Shown: positions 1 to 9,341, counted from the first letter of the stretch. The stretch is DNA of 64,000 bases from Celeribacter persicus (GCF_003050785.1 NZ_QAOH01000005.1:124001-188000), one strand, 5' to 3'. Notes: generated by a model not told the origin, from the letters alone. Made by a program: numbers and translations.

Positions 1-21
1 GATTTCAAACTGCCGTTCTGA
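1..21 (+). CDS. C-terminal end of YbaB/EbfC nucleoid-associated protein (partial)
   Basis: The first 21 bases read D-F-K-L-P-F-stop in frame 1. In Rhodobacteraceae the YbaB/EbfC DNA-binding protein typically ends with a Phe-Lys-Leu-Pro-Phe tail and lies directly upstream of recR. Only the tail is inside the window, so the call rests on this ending and on the 16-base gap to recR. The dnaX-ybaB-recR order is common in bacteria and fits a recombination/replication operon. Confidence 0.55.
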   Translation, partial: DFKLPF

Positions 22-37
22 GGCCGGGAACACGAGA

Positions 38-631
38 GTGAGCGGTCGGCAGGATATCGAAGATCTCATTGATCTCATGGCGCGTTTGCCGGGGCTGGGC
101 CCCCGTTCGGCACGCCGTGCCGTTCTGCATCTCATCCAGAAACGCGGGCGACTGATGCAGCCGCTCGCACACTCCATGCAAATGGTCGCCGACAATGCCC
201 GCGAATGCGTTCGCTGCGGCAATATCGGCACCGGCGATCTTTGTGACATCTGCGCCGACGAGCGTCGCGCCAATGGCGAGATTTGCGTGGTCGAGGATGT
301 TTCCGATCTCTGGGCGATGGAGCGCGCAGGCGTCTTCAAAGGGCGTTACCATGTGCTTGGCGGCACTCTTTCGGCGCTCGACGGCATTGGCCCGGAGGAC
401 CTGCGCATTCCCGCGCTTGTCACCCGCGTGGGCGATGAGCAGGTGCGCGAAGTGATCCTTGCGCTTGGCGCCACGGTCGATGGTCAGACCACCGCGCATT
501 ACATCGCCGACGAGCTTTCCGGGCGCTGCACGGTGAGCTCTCTGGCCCAAGGGGTGCCGGTCGGTGGCGAGCTCGACTATCTCGACGACGGCACGATCAC
601 CGCCGCCCTCACTGCCCGCAAAAGTCTCTAA
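38..631 (+). CDS. recR: Recombination mediator protein RecR
   Basis: RecR acts with RecF and RecO to load RecA on gapped single-stranded DNA in the cytoplasm. The 197-residue length is normal for the family. The N-terminus has the helix-hairpin-helix stretch ([13 protein letters not shown], about residues 15-27). A four-cysteine zinc finger follows at C57, C60, C69 and C72, then a Toprim region beginning with the acidic ICVVEDVSD motif. I use the GTG at 38 because no in-frame ATG gives a full N-terminus and it lies 16 bases after the ybaB stop. It is likely co-transcribed with ybaB. Confidence 0.95.
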   Translation: MSGRQDIEDLIDLMARLPGLGPRSARRAVLHLIQKRGRLMQPLAHSMQMVADNARECVRCGNIGTGDLCDICADERRANGEICVVEDVSDLWAMERAGVFKGRYHVLGGTLSALDGIGPEDLRIPALVTRVGDEQVREVILALGATVDGQTTAHYIADELSGRCTVSSLAQGVPVGGELDYLDDGTITAALTARKSL

Positions 632-633
632 TA

Positions 634-668
634 CAAAAAAACCCGGAGCCTCCTCAGGCCCCGGGTCT
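634..668. terminator. Bidirectional terminator between recR and trcR
   Basis: ACCCGGaGCC at 641-650 pairs with GGCcCCGGGT at 657-666, with one mismatch and a 6-base loop. On the minus strand the stem is followed by seven T's, so it is a strong intrinsic terminator for the leftward trcR gene. It probably also ends recR transcripts coming from the left. Confidence 0.8.
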
Positions 669-690
669 CTTATCTCGTCCGACGCGGCGA

Positions 691-1419
691 TTACTCGTCG
701 TCTTCGTCGTCATTGTCCGGCAGGTTAAAGAAGCTGTCGGCATCCGGCAGATCTTCCTCTTTCTCCTCGTCATCGGCGGAAAGCGAGAAGGTCTCCAGGC
801 CCGCGATTGCGGTCGGAATCTTCGGCTCCGTATCCATCTCAAGAGAATCCTCGGTCGACAGAAGCTTGCGACGCTCATCGTCGGTCATCGCCGCTTCACG
901 ATTCTTCGCAGCTTTCTGAACGGCGGCATCCAGTTCGGACTGCTTGCACAGGCCAAGCGCCACCGGGTCGATCGGCTGCATGTTCGCAATGTTCCAGTGG
1001 GTACGCTCGCGGATCGACTGGATCGTCGGCTTGGTGGTGCCCACCAGCTTCGCGATCTGACCATCGGACAACTCCGGGTGGAATTTCACCAGCCAGAGAA
1101 TCGAATTCGGACGGTCCTGACGTTTGGACAGCGGCGTGTAGCGCGGGCCACGGCGTTTCTCTTCGCCTTGGGCGGCGGCGTTGAACTTGAGCTTCAGCCG
1201 GTGCAACGGGTTTTCCTCCGCAATCTTGATTTCTTCGGCGGTCAACTGGTTGTTGGCGATCGGATCGAACCCGCGCACGCCACCCGCGACTTCCCCGTCG
1301 GCGATGCCCTGCACCTCAAGCTCGTGCAGACCGCAAAAATCGGCGATCTGTTTGAAGCTCAGCGTGGTGTTGTCGACCAGCCAGACGGCGGTGGCTTTCG
1401 CCATAATCGGTTTTGCCAT
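691..1419 (-). CDS. trcR: DUF1013 protein, cell-cycle transcriptional regulator TrcR family
   Basis: This 242-residue protein belongs to the DUF1013 family, conserved across alphaproteobacteria and annotated as the cell-cycle regulator TrcR. The N-terminus (AVWLVDNTTLSFKQIADFCG) looks like a helix-turn-helix, and a second HTH-like segment lies near residue 130 (LSDGQIAKLVGTTKPTIQSI). The C-terminal 60 residues are rich in Asp and Glu (EEKEEDLPD...DNDDEDDE). It stands alone, convergent with recR. The family call is confident. The regulatory role is family knowledge and is not visible here. Confidence 0.85.
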   Translation of the reverse strand: MAKPIMAKATAVWLVDNTTLSFKQIADFCGLHELEVQGIADGEVAGGVRGFDPIANNQLTAEEIKIAEENPLHRLKLKFNAAAQGEEKRRGPRYTPLSKRQDRPNSILWLVKFHPELSDGQIAKLVGTTKPTIQSIRERTHWNIANMQPIDPVALGLCKQSELDAAVQKAAKNREAAMTDDERRKLLSTEDSLEMDTEPKIPTAIAGLETFSLSADDEEKEEDLPDADSFFNLPDNDDEDDE

Positions 1420-1561
1420 GGGTCACACTCCTTAAAAATGCGGCTTTCCCCGGATACAATTTTCCCGTCGCCTGAAAGGGCTTTCCCCGAGTGGGGACGG
1501 TTCTCGTTGTCGGGGAACTTCGCCGCTGTATAGTGCGGATCGCAATCGGAGGAAAGAGAAA

Positions 1562-2203
1562 ATGCGTCAACGGATCGTGAACGTACTTGTCGGACTGAGT
1601 CTGCTCTGGACCGCCCCTGCCCTTGCAGATGGCGAACAGGCAGGCGATTTCGATTATTACGTTCTCTCGCTGTCCTGGTCGCCGACATGGTGCGCCCTCG
1701 AAGGCGATGCCCGGAATTCGCCGCAATGCGATCAGGATTTCGGCTGGGTTCTCCATGGTCTCTGGCCGCAATATGAGCGCGGCTGGCCGTCCTATTGCAA
1801 CACCACCGCCCATGACCCGTCGAAACGCGAAACCGCCGCCATGGCCGACATCATGGGCACGTCGGGGGCCGCATGGTATCAATGGAAGAAACACGGTCGC
1901 TGCTCCGGTCTGTCGTCGCGGGATTTTTTCGACCTCTCGCGTCTGGCCTATGAAAAGATCACCCGCCCGGAAGTCTTTCGCAAACTCAGGGACGACGTGA
2001 AGCTCCCCGCCTCCGTCATCGAGGAAGCCTTCCTGCGCGACAACCCCGATCTTGACGCCAATGAGATCACCGTCACCTGCAAATCCTCCCGCATTCAGGA
2101 GGTTCGCATCTGTCTCACCCGCGATCTGGAACCGCGCCGCTGCGGCACCGATACGATCCGGGACTGCACACTCGACAATGCGCTTTTGCAAAGCATCAAA
2201 TAA
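1562..2203 (+). CDS. Secreted ribonuclease T2 family protein
   Basis: RNase T2 enzymes cut RNA without strong base preference through a 2',3'-cyclic phosphate, and bacterial ones are periplasmic. Residues 1-22 form a signal peptide (VLVGLSLLWTAPALA). The first catalytic block is WVLHGLWPQ with His65. The second block is AWYQWKKHGRC with His111 and Lys110. The family consensus there is H-E-W-x-K-H-G, so the usual catalytic Glu is Gln107 here. The cysteines fit a disulfide-bonded exported protein. A Shine-Dalgarno AGGAAAGAG lies just before the ATG. The gene is monocistronic. Activity may be altered by the Glu-to-Gln change, or the variant may be normal in this clade. Confidence 0.85.
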   Translation: MRQRIVNVLVGLSLLWTAPALADGEQAGDFDYYVLSLSWSPTWCALEGDARNSPQCDQDFGWVLHGLWPQYERGWPSYCNTTAHDPSKRETAAMADIMGTSGAAWYQWKKHGRCSGLSSRDFFDLSRLAYEKITRPEVFRKLRDDVKLPASVIEEAFLRDNPDLDANEITVTCKSSRIQEVRICLTRDLEPRRCGTDTIRDCTLDNALLQSIK

Positions 2204-2316
2204 CCTGTGCACGAACACACAGACGGATTTTGATCTCCCTCATATTCGATATAAGAGATATATGTTTCAGTTCCCTTATCGCCCATAGGGGCCATGACGA
2301 AACGAAAGGGGACACC

Positions 2317-2766
2317 ATGACCGTCACAAGCAACAAAGCCTGCTCCGACGCCGTCGCACGTGTATTGGCCGACACTTATATGCTCTATATGAAAGCCCAT
2401 AATTTTCACTGGAATGTGGAAGGGCCGAAGTTCATCAGCCTGCATGCCATGTTCGAAGAGCAATATACCGACCTCGCCGCTGCGATGGACGATCTGGCCG
2501 AACGCATTCGCGCCTTGGGAGAATATGCGCCGGGCACACACGCTCAATTCGCCGCCCTTGCTTCTGTCACGGAAACTGAAGGACAGCTTTCCGCCGAAGA
2601 CATGCTGCGCGAGACGGTGAAGGATTATGAGACCATTGGCGAAACGCTCAAAGCCGGGATTGAACTGGCCGATGAGCAAGGCGACGATGTAACCTCCGGC
2701 ATGCTTGCCGACCGGCTCGAATATCATCAAAAACAGCTCTGGATGATGCGAAGCCTGCTGAAATAA
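2317..2766 (+). CDS. dps: Dps family DNA-protecting ferritin-like protein
   Basis: Dps dodecamers oxidise and store iron with hydrogen peroxide and shield DNA during stress. The 149-residue length is typical. The ferroxidase signature is visible as HNFHWNVEGPKFISLH followed by FEEQYTDLAAAMDDLAERI, with the metal-binding His, Asp and Glu in place. I choose the ATG at 2317 over upstream in-frame starts because GAAAGGGGAC precedes it and the protein then begins at the usual family position. The 113-base AT-rich region upstream probably holds its promoter. I could not identify a specific OxyR or iron-regulator site with confidence. Confidence 0.92.
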   Translation: MTVTSNKACSDAVARVLADTYMLYMKAHNFHWNVEGPKFISLHAMFEEQYTDLAAAMDDLAERIRALGEYAPGTHAQFAALASVTETEGQLSAEDMLRETVKDYETIGETLKAGIELADEQGDDVTSGMLADRLEYHQKQLWMMRSLLK

Positions 2767-2791
2767 CGGCGACACAGCCCGAAAGACAGAT

Positions 2792-2820
2792 GGCCCGCCT
2801 TCTTTGGCGGGCCGTTTCAT
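2792..2820. terminator. Terminator between dps and quinone oxidoreductase
   Basis: GGCCCGCC at 2792-2799 pairs perfectly with GGCGGGCC at 2806-2813, with a 6-base loop and a short T-run on the right. It lies between two convergent genes and probably works in both directions. Confidence 0.75.
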
Positions 2821-2821
2821 C

Positions 2822-3811
2822 TCAACTCATATCGAGAACGATCTTGCCTATGTGTGCACCGCTTTCCATATGCGCATGGGCCTTGTCGGCATCTTCCAGC
2901 GCATAGGTGCTGTCCATCACCGGACCGATCTGCCCTGCCTCGATCAGCGGCCAAACCTTTGCCATGAGCGCCTCGGCGATCTTGGCCTTGGCCTCATTCG
3001 ACTGCGGGCGCAGGTTCGATCCCGTAAACGTCAGGCGTTTGAGCATGACCTGAGCAATATTCACCTCGGATTTCGCGCCTTGCAGGAAAGCGATGTTCAC
3101 CAGCCGCCCCTCTGTCGCCAAGGCCTTGAGGTTGCGCGGGAAATACGCCCCACCCACCATGTCGAGGATCAGGTTCATTCCGCCCTCGGCCTTCGCCACT
3201 TCGACGAAATCTTCGTCGCGGTAGTTGATTGCACGCTCCGCCCCAAGCGCTTCGCAGGCTTTACATTTCTCATCCGAACCGGCAGTCACAAAGACGCGTG
3301 CGCTAAAGGCCCGCGCCAACTGGATCGCCGTCGTCCCGATCCCGGACGAGCCGCCATGCACCAGAAAGCGTTCCCCGGCCTGCAAACCGCCGCGCATGAA
3401 CACGTTCGACCAGACCGTAAAGAATGTCTCCGGCAGGCAGGCCGCCTCTTTCAGAGACATCCCCTTCGGCACCGGCAGAGCATGGGCCGCAGGGGTCGCG
3501 ACATATTCCGCGTAACCACCGCCGGGCAGCAGCGCGCAGACCTGATCTCCGACAGCCCAGTCACTGACCGCAACGCCCACGGCCACGACCTCCCCCGCAG
3601 CCTCCAGCCCCGGAAGATCGGAGGCCCCCGGCGGCGGATTGTAGAGCCCCGCGCGTTGCAATGCGTCGGGGCGGTTCACACCGGCAAAAGCCACCCTGAT
3701 CACAATCTCATCCGCGGCGGGTTTCGGCACGGAACGGGTGCAGAGCTTCAAAACCTCCGGCCCACCGGGCTCGGAAATTTCCACGGCGCGCATCGTTTCG
3801 GGCAGGTTCAT
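2822..3811 (-). CDS. NAD(P)H-quinone oxidoreductase, zinc-independent MDR family
   Basis: This 329-residue protein is a medium-chain dehydrogenase/reductase of the quinone oxidoreductase (QOR/PIG3) type, which reduces quinones with NADPH. An N-terminal GroES-like domain (about residues 1-120) carries the VNRPDALQRAGLYNPPPG segment. The nucleotide-binding motif HGGSSGIGTTAIQLA follows at about 152-166. The catalytic-zinc cysteine and histidine ligands of alcohol dehydrogenases are absent, as expected. Its ATG overlaps the coq9 stop by 4 bases (ATGA), so the two are translationally coupled. The pairing with coq9 suggests a link to quinone metabolism, which is an inference. Confidence 0.88.
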   Translation of the reverse strand: MNLPETMRAVEISEPGGPEVLKLCTRSVPKPAADEIVIRVAFAGVNRPDALQRAGLYNPPPGASDLPGLEAAGEVVAVGVAVSDWAVGDQVCALLPGGGYAEYVATPAAHALPVPKGMSLKEAACLPETFFTVWSNVFMRGGLQAGERFLVHGGSSGIGTTAIQLARAFSARVFVTAGSDEKCKACEALGAERAINYRDEDFVEVAKAEGGMNLILDMVGGAYFPRNLKALATEGRLVNIAFLQGAKSEVNIAQVMLKRLTFTGSNLRPQSNEAKAKIAEALMAKVWPLIEAGQIGPVMDSTYALEDADKAHAHMESGAHIGKIVLDMS

Positions 3812-4518
3812 TGCGACATCTCCGCACCGTTTTTCCGAGTGCCGGGCACATCAGGGCGGCGTGCGCCCGCAGGCGCCTTGACCATAGACAAAACCGCATT
3901 GGGCAGCGCGAACATCGCCGAAAGCGTCTTGTTCTCCCGCACAGTCGCCTTGGCCTTTTCGATCTGCATCACATCGTCGATGCGGCGATCGAGAAAGGCC
4001 TTGGTATCCACGAAGCCCTCGCTATCATCGCCCAGCCAGAAGAGGACGACCGAGGCAAACACCCCCGACAGCGTCGCGCGTTTGGTGTACCAGTTCACAT
4101 CCTCGGACGTGTCCCCAAGCGCGGTCCAGATCGCATCCACCGTTTCCCAGACCAACCGCGTCCCTTCCGGGGCAAGATGCGGCAGGGAGAACAGCGACAT
4201 GCCCCGGCGCACCACTTCGCGATCCACAACCTGAAGCCGGAGCCAGACAGCATGGGCGATCTTGTCGCGAAAGCGCATTGCCGACATATCGGCCTCGGCC
4301 AGTTCGCGGAGCATTTCCCGGTCGCCGCGCTTGTGATACGCCGCCGCGAGATCGACCGATCCACGCGGCGCGGCCACCTTGGCCAAGGCCTCTGAGACAC
4401 CCGAATCAGCCACTGCCGCCTTGAAGGTTTGTGGCCCCCAACCGTCGAAAACCACATGGATCAACGCCGCATCGAGCAGCTTTTCACGGGTCGGATCGGG
4501 ATAAGCGGTGCCTGGCAT
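3808..4518 (-). CDS. COQ9 family ubiquinone biosynthesis protein
   Basis: COQ9 proteins bind lipid-like ligands and help COQ7-type hydroxylation in ubiquinone synthesis. The 236-residue sequence shows the TetR-like N-terminal helices (REKLLDAALIHVVFDGW) and the conserved C-terminal COQ9 region (WETVDAIWTALGDTSEDVNWYTKRATLSGVF split across two helices). The gene is first in a two-gene unit with a quinone oxidoreductase, with a 4-base overlap. It is divergent from rpsU across a 122-base promoter region. Alphaproteobacteria commonly place coq9 next to rpsU, which supports the call. Confidence 0.92.
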   Translation of the reverse strand: MPGTAYPDPTREKLLDAALIHVVFDGWGPQTFKAAVADSGVSEALAKVAAPRGSVDLAAAYHKRGDREMLRELAEADMSAMRFRDKIAHAVWLRLQVVDREVVRRGMSLFSLPHLAPEGTRLVWETVDAIWTALGDTSEDVNWYTKRATLSGVFASVVLFWLGDDSEGFVDTKAFLDRRIDDVMQIEKAKATVRENKTLSAMFALPNAVLSMVKAPAGARRPDVPGTRKNGAEMSQ

Positions 4519-4547
4519 GTCTTTGTCCTCTGTTAAACGCGGGCTGG

Positions 4548-4575
4548 TTGAGCCGCATAGTAGACAAGCTAGGAT
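4548..4575 (+). promoter_or_regulatory. Candidate sigma-70-type promoter of rpsU
   Basis: TTGAGC at 4548-4553 and TAGGAT at 4570-4575 are separated by 16 bases, a plausible -35/-10 pair about 65 bases upstream of rpsU. Alphaproteobacterial promoters are variable, so this is a weak call. A TGCAA-TTT-TTGCA inverted repeat at 4599-4611 lies between it and the gene. Confidence 0.3.
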
Positions 4576-4621
4576 GACTTTGCTATACGGCCACCTCCTG
4601 CAATTTTTGCAAATCTAACTT

Positions 4622-4640
4622 AGGAAGGTGGTGACACCAC
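4622..4640 (+). promoter_or_regulatory. rpsU ribosome-binding site with hairpin between Shine-Dalgarno and ATG
   Basis: The Shine-Dalgarno AGGAAGG (4622-4628) lies 12 bases from the ATG at 4641, which is long. GTGGT (4628-4632), a GAC loop, and ACCAC (4636-4640) form a perfect small hairpin that fills this gap and abuts the start codon. If it forms, it would shorten the effective spacing or control initiation. Confidence 0.45.
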
Positions 4641-4847
4641 ATGCAGGTTAGCGTTCGTGACAACAACGTCGATCAGGCCCTCCGGGCACTGAAAAAGAAA
4701 CTTCAACGCGAAGGCGTTTTCCGCGAAATGAAGCTCAAACAACATTTCGAGAAGCCGTCCGTGAAGAAAGCGCGCGAGAAGGCCGAGGCCGTCCGCCGTG
4801 CCCGCAAGCTGGCTCGTAAAAAAGCTCAGCGCGAAGGCATGCTCTAA
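4641..4847 (+). CDS. rpsU: 30S ribosomal protein S21
   Basis: S21 is a small basic protein of the 30S subunit that helps mRNA binding near the anti-Shine-Dalgarno region. The 68-residue sequence begins [20 protein letters not shown] and ends in a very Lys/Arg-rich helix ([15 protein letters not shown]), matching the alphaproteobacterial family. It is monocistronic, divergent from coq9 and followed by a strong terminator. Confidence 0.97.
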   Translation: MQVSVRDNNVDQALRALKKKLQREGVFREMKLKQHFEKPSVKKAREKAEAVRRARKLARKKAQREGML

Positions 4848-4897
4848 TTAGAGCGAGTTCGACGTTTCGAACGGTCCTTCGGGACAGATAAAAATAC

Positions 4898-4935
4898 AAC
4901 CCCCGGCAGCTTACGCTCCGGGGGTTTGTTTTTGG
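4898..4935 (+). terminator. Intrinsic terminator of rpsU
   Basis: AACCCCCGG at 4898-4906 pairs with CCGGGGGTT at 4918-4926, followed by TTGTTTTTGG. The stem is perfect and starts about 50 bases after the rpsU stop. It is also placed to stop the convergent helicase transcript. Confidence 0.88.
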
Positions 4936-4945
4936 CTTTCTGTGC

Positions 4946-6937
4946 TCAGCCCTTACGGCGTGGCACGGCATCCCCGCCTCTGACGCCTTTGCGATGTGGC
5001 TTGGGTTTGCCGGGGCGCTTGAATTTACCTTCCGGTTTCGCACCCGGTTTACCCGTGGGCTTACCGCCCGGCTTGCCATCCTTGTGGAATTTCGCCTTGG
5101 GCTTGCCGCCCTCACTGCCATGCCGGGGCTTGCGCGGTTTTGCTGGCGCATGGACCGTATCATCGCGCTCTTTGCGAGCCGGTTTCTCGAACTTCGGTTT
5201 TTCGAATTTCGGCTTATCGGCTCTGGGGCGCTCTTGCGGAACCCTCTCGCTCATATACTCCTCGGCGGAGGTGTTGCCGCGCGGCTTCTCGAAGCGCGGC
5301 TTGTCCTTGGGCCGGAACGCCTTTTGCGGTCTCCCCGCAGGGCTGCGCCGCCCGCCTTGCATCGCGGGCTCGCCCTCAAGCGCGGTCACGGTGACCCCAT
5401 CCTCAAGTACATTGCCCGCCCCAAGTCGATCGAGAAAACCGGGCAGCGCGGCTTCCTGCAATTCCACGAAGGTTTCCGTGTCCTGCATCCGGATCTTGCC
5501 GATCTGCGCTTTCTCAAGATTGCCAGCGCGGCACAAGAGCGGCAGAAGCCAGCGCGGCTCCGCATTGCCATCACGCCCGACCGACAGGGACACCCATTTC
5601 GACGGCCCGAAAGCGGCGCGCGCATCCTGCGGACGTTTGTCGGTGTGGACGTTCAATTCCTCCGGCGCGGAAAGACCCGCGCGATAAAGGCGCAGACAGG
5701 CGGCGGCCACCTGCTCCGGGCTGAATTTCTCAAGGAGTTTCGCGGCAAAGGCTTGATCATCCTCGGACAATTCCGCCTCCCAAGCCGGATCGTCCATCAA
5801 CCGGCTCTCGTCAAGCGCAAGGATTTCTTCGGCGGTCGGCGCATGGGTCCATTCCGCCTCGATCTTGGCCCATTTCAACAGGCGCGCGGCCTTTTTCGAG
5901 ATGTTATCCGGTGCGATCAGAGCCGAAATCCCCTTGCGCCCGGCCCGCCCGGTCCGTCCGGAGCGGTGCAGCAACCCTTCGGTGTTGGTCGGCAGATCGG
6001 CATGGATCACCAGTTCCAGATTGGGCAAGTCGATGCCCCGCGCCGCCACATCGGTGGCCACACAAACCCGCGCACGCCCGTCGCGGAGCGCCTGCAATGC
6101 ATGGCTACGTTCGTCCTGCGACAACTCACCCGACAGGCTTACGACGGCAAAGCCTCGGTTCGAGAACCGCGCCGTCAGACGCGCCACGGCGGCTCGGGTG
6201 TTGGCGAAGACGATGGAGGTCTGACTGTCGTGATAGCGCAAGAGGTTGATGATCGCGTGCTCGGCATCGCGGGGGGCACATTGGATCACCTGATAGGTGA
6301 TGTCACTGTGCTGTTCGCGCTCGCTGATCGTGGTGACACGCACGGCATCGCGTTGATACGTCTTGGCAATCTCGGCGATGGATTTCGAAACCGTGGCCGA
6401 GAACAAAAGCGTGCGCCGCTCTTCCGGCGCTTCACCCAGCATGAATTCGAGATCTTCGCGGAACCCGAGATCGAGCATTTCATCCGCCTCATCCAGCACG
6501 ATGGCACGAATGTCCGACAAATCCAGAGCCCCGCGCGTGATGTGGTCGCGCAACCGCCCCGGCGTGCCGACAACGATATGTGCGCCGCGCTCAAGACTGC
6601 GCCGTTCGGTACGTGCATCCATACCACCGATACAGGTCGAAATCCGCGCACCGGTCTTGGCGTAAAGCCATCCCAGCTCGCGGGCAACCTGCATCGCCAA
6701 CTCGCGGGTGGGGGCCACGACAAGAGCCAGCGGGTTCCCCGCATGATAGAAACGATCCGCCTCACCCAGAAGCGTTGACGCAATAGCGAGACCGAAGCCC
6801 ACGGTTTTGCCCGACCCCGTCTGGGCCGATACCAAAAGATCCGCCTCCGCAAGCTCGGGGGCGGTGACGGCAGTTTGCACGTCGGTCAGAGTATCGAACC
6901 CGCGCTCGGCGAGGGCGTCGGAGAGAGGCGTCAGCAT
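4946..6937 (-). CDS. DEAD-box ATP-dependent RNA helicase with DbpA-type RNA-binding domain
   Basis: This 663-residue helicase unwinds RNA duplexes with ATP in ribosome assembly or RNA decay. Motifs run in order: Q motif GFDTLTDVQ, Walker A AQTGSGKT (about 38-45), PTRELA, TPGR, DEAD, SAT, ARGID and HRSGRTGRAGR. A DbpA-like RNA-binding domain follows (WVSLSVGRDGNAEPRWLLPL). The last roughly 140 residues are a basic low-complexity tail with repeated KFEKP and GKPxGKP units. I start at the ATG at 6937 (MLTPLSDALAERGF) because family members begin just before the Q motif. A longer frame to 7045 adds 36 residues with no family match. No exact ortholog name is assigned. Confidence 0.9.
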   Translation of the reverse strand: MLTPLSDALAERGFDTLTDVQTAVTAPELAEADLLVSAQTGSGKTVGFGLAIASTLLGEADRFYHAGNPLALVVAPTRELAMQVARELGWLYAKTGARISTCIGGMDARTERRSLERGAHIVVGTPGRLRDHITRGALDLSDIRAIVLDEADEMLDLGFREDLEFMLGEAPEERRTLLFSATVSKSIAEIAKTYQRDAVRVTTISEREQHSDITYQVIQCAPRDAEHAIINLLRYHDSQTSIVFANTRAAVARLTARFSNRGFAVVSLSGELSQDERSHALQALRDGRARVCVATDVAARGIDLPNLELVIHADLPTNTEGLLHRSGRTGRAGRKGISALIAPDNISKKAARLLKWAKIEAEWTHAPTAEEILALDESRLMDDPAWEAELSEDDQAFAAKLLEKFSPEQVAAACLRLYRAGLSAPEELNVHTDKRPQDARAAFGPSKWVSLSVGRDGNAEPRWLLPLLCRAGNLEKAQIGKIRMQDTETFVELQEAALPGFLDRLGAGNVLEDGVTVTALEGEPAMQGGRRSPAGRPQKAFRPKDKPRFEKPRGNTSAEEYMSERVPQERPRADKPKFEKPKFEKPARKERDDTVHAPAKPRKPRHGSEGGKPKAKFHKDGKPGGKPTGKPGAKPEGKFKRPGKPKPHRKGVRGGDAVPRRKG

Positions 6938-7158
6938 CAGGGGAAAATCCGTATGGGCGCCCAAACACAGGCGCAAGATAGCGTCCTTTAGCGGGTTTGT
7001 TGGCAGGAGTCCACAGGTCGTGGAGAGGACTGCATCTCGGTCCACACCATTGTTTGAGTATTTTCCCCAAGAAGAAGGGGCTAATCCCGCCGCGACCTCG
7101 CGTTAAGGTTAATCAGTTTAAGGTTAACGCGTGGGAAAGGATTGGCAACAGCGGGACG

Positions 7159-7527
7159 TCAGACCTCTATATTCCCAATCTTCTCCCATTCCGCATCCGT
7201 AAACACCCGCGCTTTCGACAGGAAACACCTGCCCCGTCCGGTATCGAGCGAAAACCCCGCACCATGGCCGGGACCCGCATCGAGGATCATCTGGCTGTGT
7301 TTCCAAATCTCGAAAAGTGCGGCGGAAACCCAAACCTCGGCGCCAGCAACTTCGCCAAGTTTCACATCGCGCATCCCGATCAGGTAGTCGCCCTTTCGGT
7401 AGCACATCGGCGAGGAGCCATCGCAACAGCCGCCGGACTGAACAAATACAACAGGACCGTGCTCGGCGACGATCTCGGACAGAAGATCAAGGGCGGCCTC
7501 TGTGGCGATCACACGTTCAACGGGCAT
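7159..7527 (-). CDS. DUF779 protein linked to aldehyde dehydrogenase
   Basis: This 122-residue DUF779 protein has no established activity that I know of. It carries a conserved cysteine cluster, QSGGCCDGSSPMC (Cys34, Cys35, Cys42), which could bind metal or be redox active. Family members are commonly encoded next to acetaldehyde dehydrogenases of the AcoD/ExaC type, as here. The ATG at 7527 has the Shine-Dalgarno AGGAAG at good spacing, whereas the longer frame to 7566 has none. The gene lies 155 bases downstream of the dehydrogenase on the same strand and is likely co-transcribed. Confidence 0.85.
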   Translation of the reverse strand: MPVERVIATEAALDLLSEIVAEHGPVVFVQSGGCCDGSSPMCYRKGDYLIGMRDVKLGEVAGAEVWVSAALFEIWKHSQMILDAGPGHGAGFSLDTGRGRCFLSKARVFTDAEWEKIGNIEV

Positions 7528-7682
7528 GGCAAACTTCCTGAGCATCGTTTCATAAGACACAAACACCCCGCCATGAGCTTCTATTGCATCGGCGAAGCGT
7601 CATGCTTCCGGATATCGGACGGAAGGGTGCGGGGCGTGGCCCTATAGGGGGAGGAGATCACGCGCCCCGCAGGCGGTTAAGC

Positions 7683-9203
<1,521 letters not shown>

Positions 9204-9256
9204 TGAGTTCCTCCTCATTTGGGCATGACGTCCTCCACGTCACGCTATGAGAGGAA

Positions 9257-9272
9257 ATGTGACCGCTCACAT
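9257..9272. promoter_or_regulatory. Palindrome ATGTGA-CCGC-TCACAT before aldehyde dehydrogenase
   Basis: A perfect inverted repeat with 6-base arms and a 4-base spacer lies 54 bases upstream of the dehydrogenase ATG. It has no T-run, so it looks like an operator rather than a terminator. The half-site resembles TGTGA of CRP sites, but the spacing is 4 rather than 6 bases. Confidence 0.5.
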
Positions 9273-9315
9273 AAGTGCCGGGCAACCCCCGCACACCGAC
9301 GCTGCAACGCGGCAA

Positions 9316-9333
9316 TGTCTCACCTCTGAGACA
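9316..9333. promoter_or_regulatory. Palindrome TGTCTCA-CCTC-TGAGACA, likely activator site
   Basis: A perfect 7-base-arm inverted repeat with a 4-base spacer lies about 113 bases upstream of the aldehyde dehydrogenase start and just after the stop of the AcoR-like regulator gene. The position fits an upstream activator site. The neighbouring Fis-type HTH regulator is the obvious candidate binder, which is an inference. Confidence 0.55.
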
Positions 9334-9341
9334 GGTTCCGG

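Noticed and set aside
2204-2316. A possible OxyR or iron-regulator box before dps
   Set aside because: The AT-rich region has only a partial CATAT/ATATG symmetry. It is too weak to call.
9257-9272. A possible CRP site
   Set aside because: The half-sites TGTGA/TCACA match, but the spacing is 4 bases where CRP needs 6. I keep it only as a generic palindrome.
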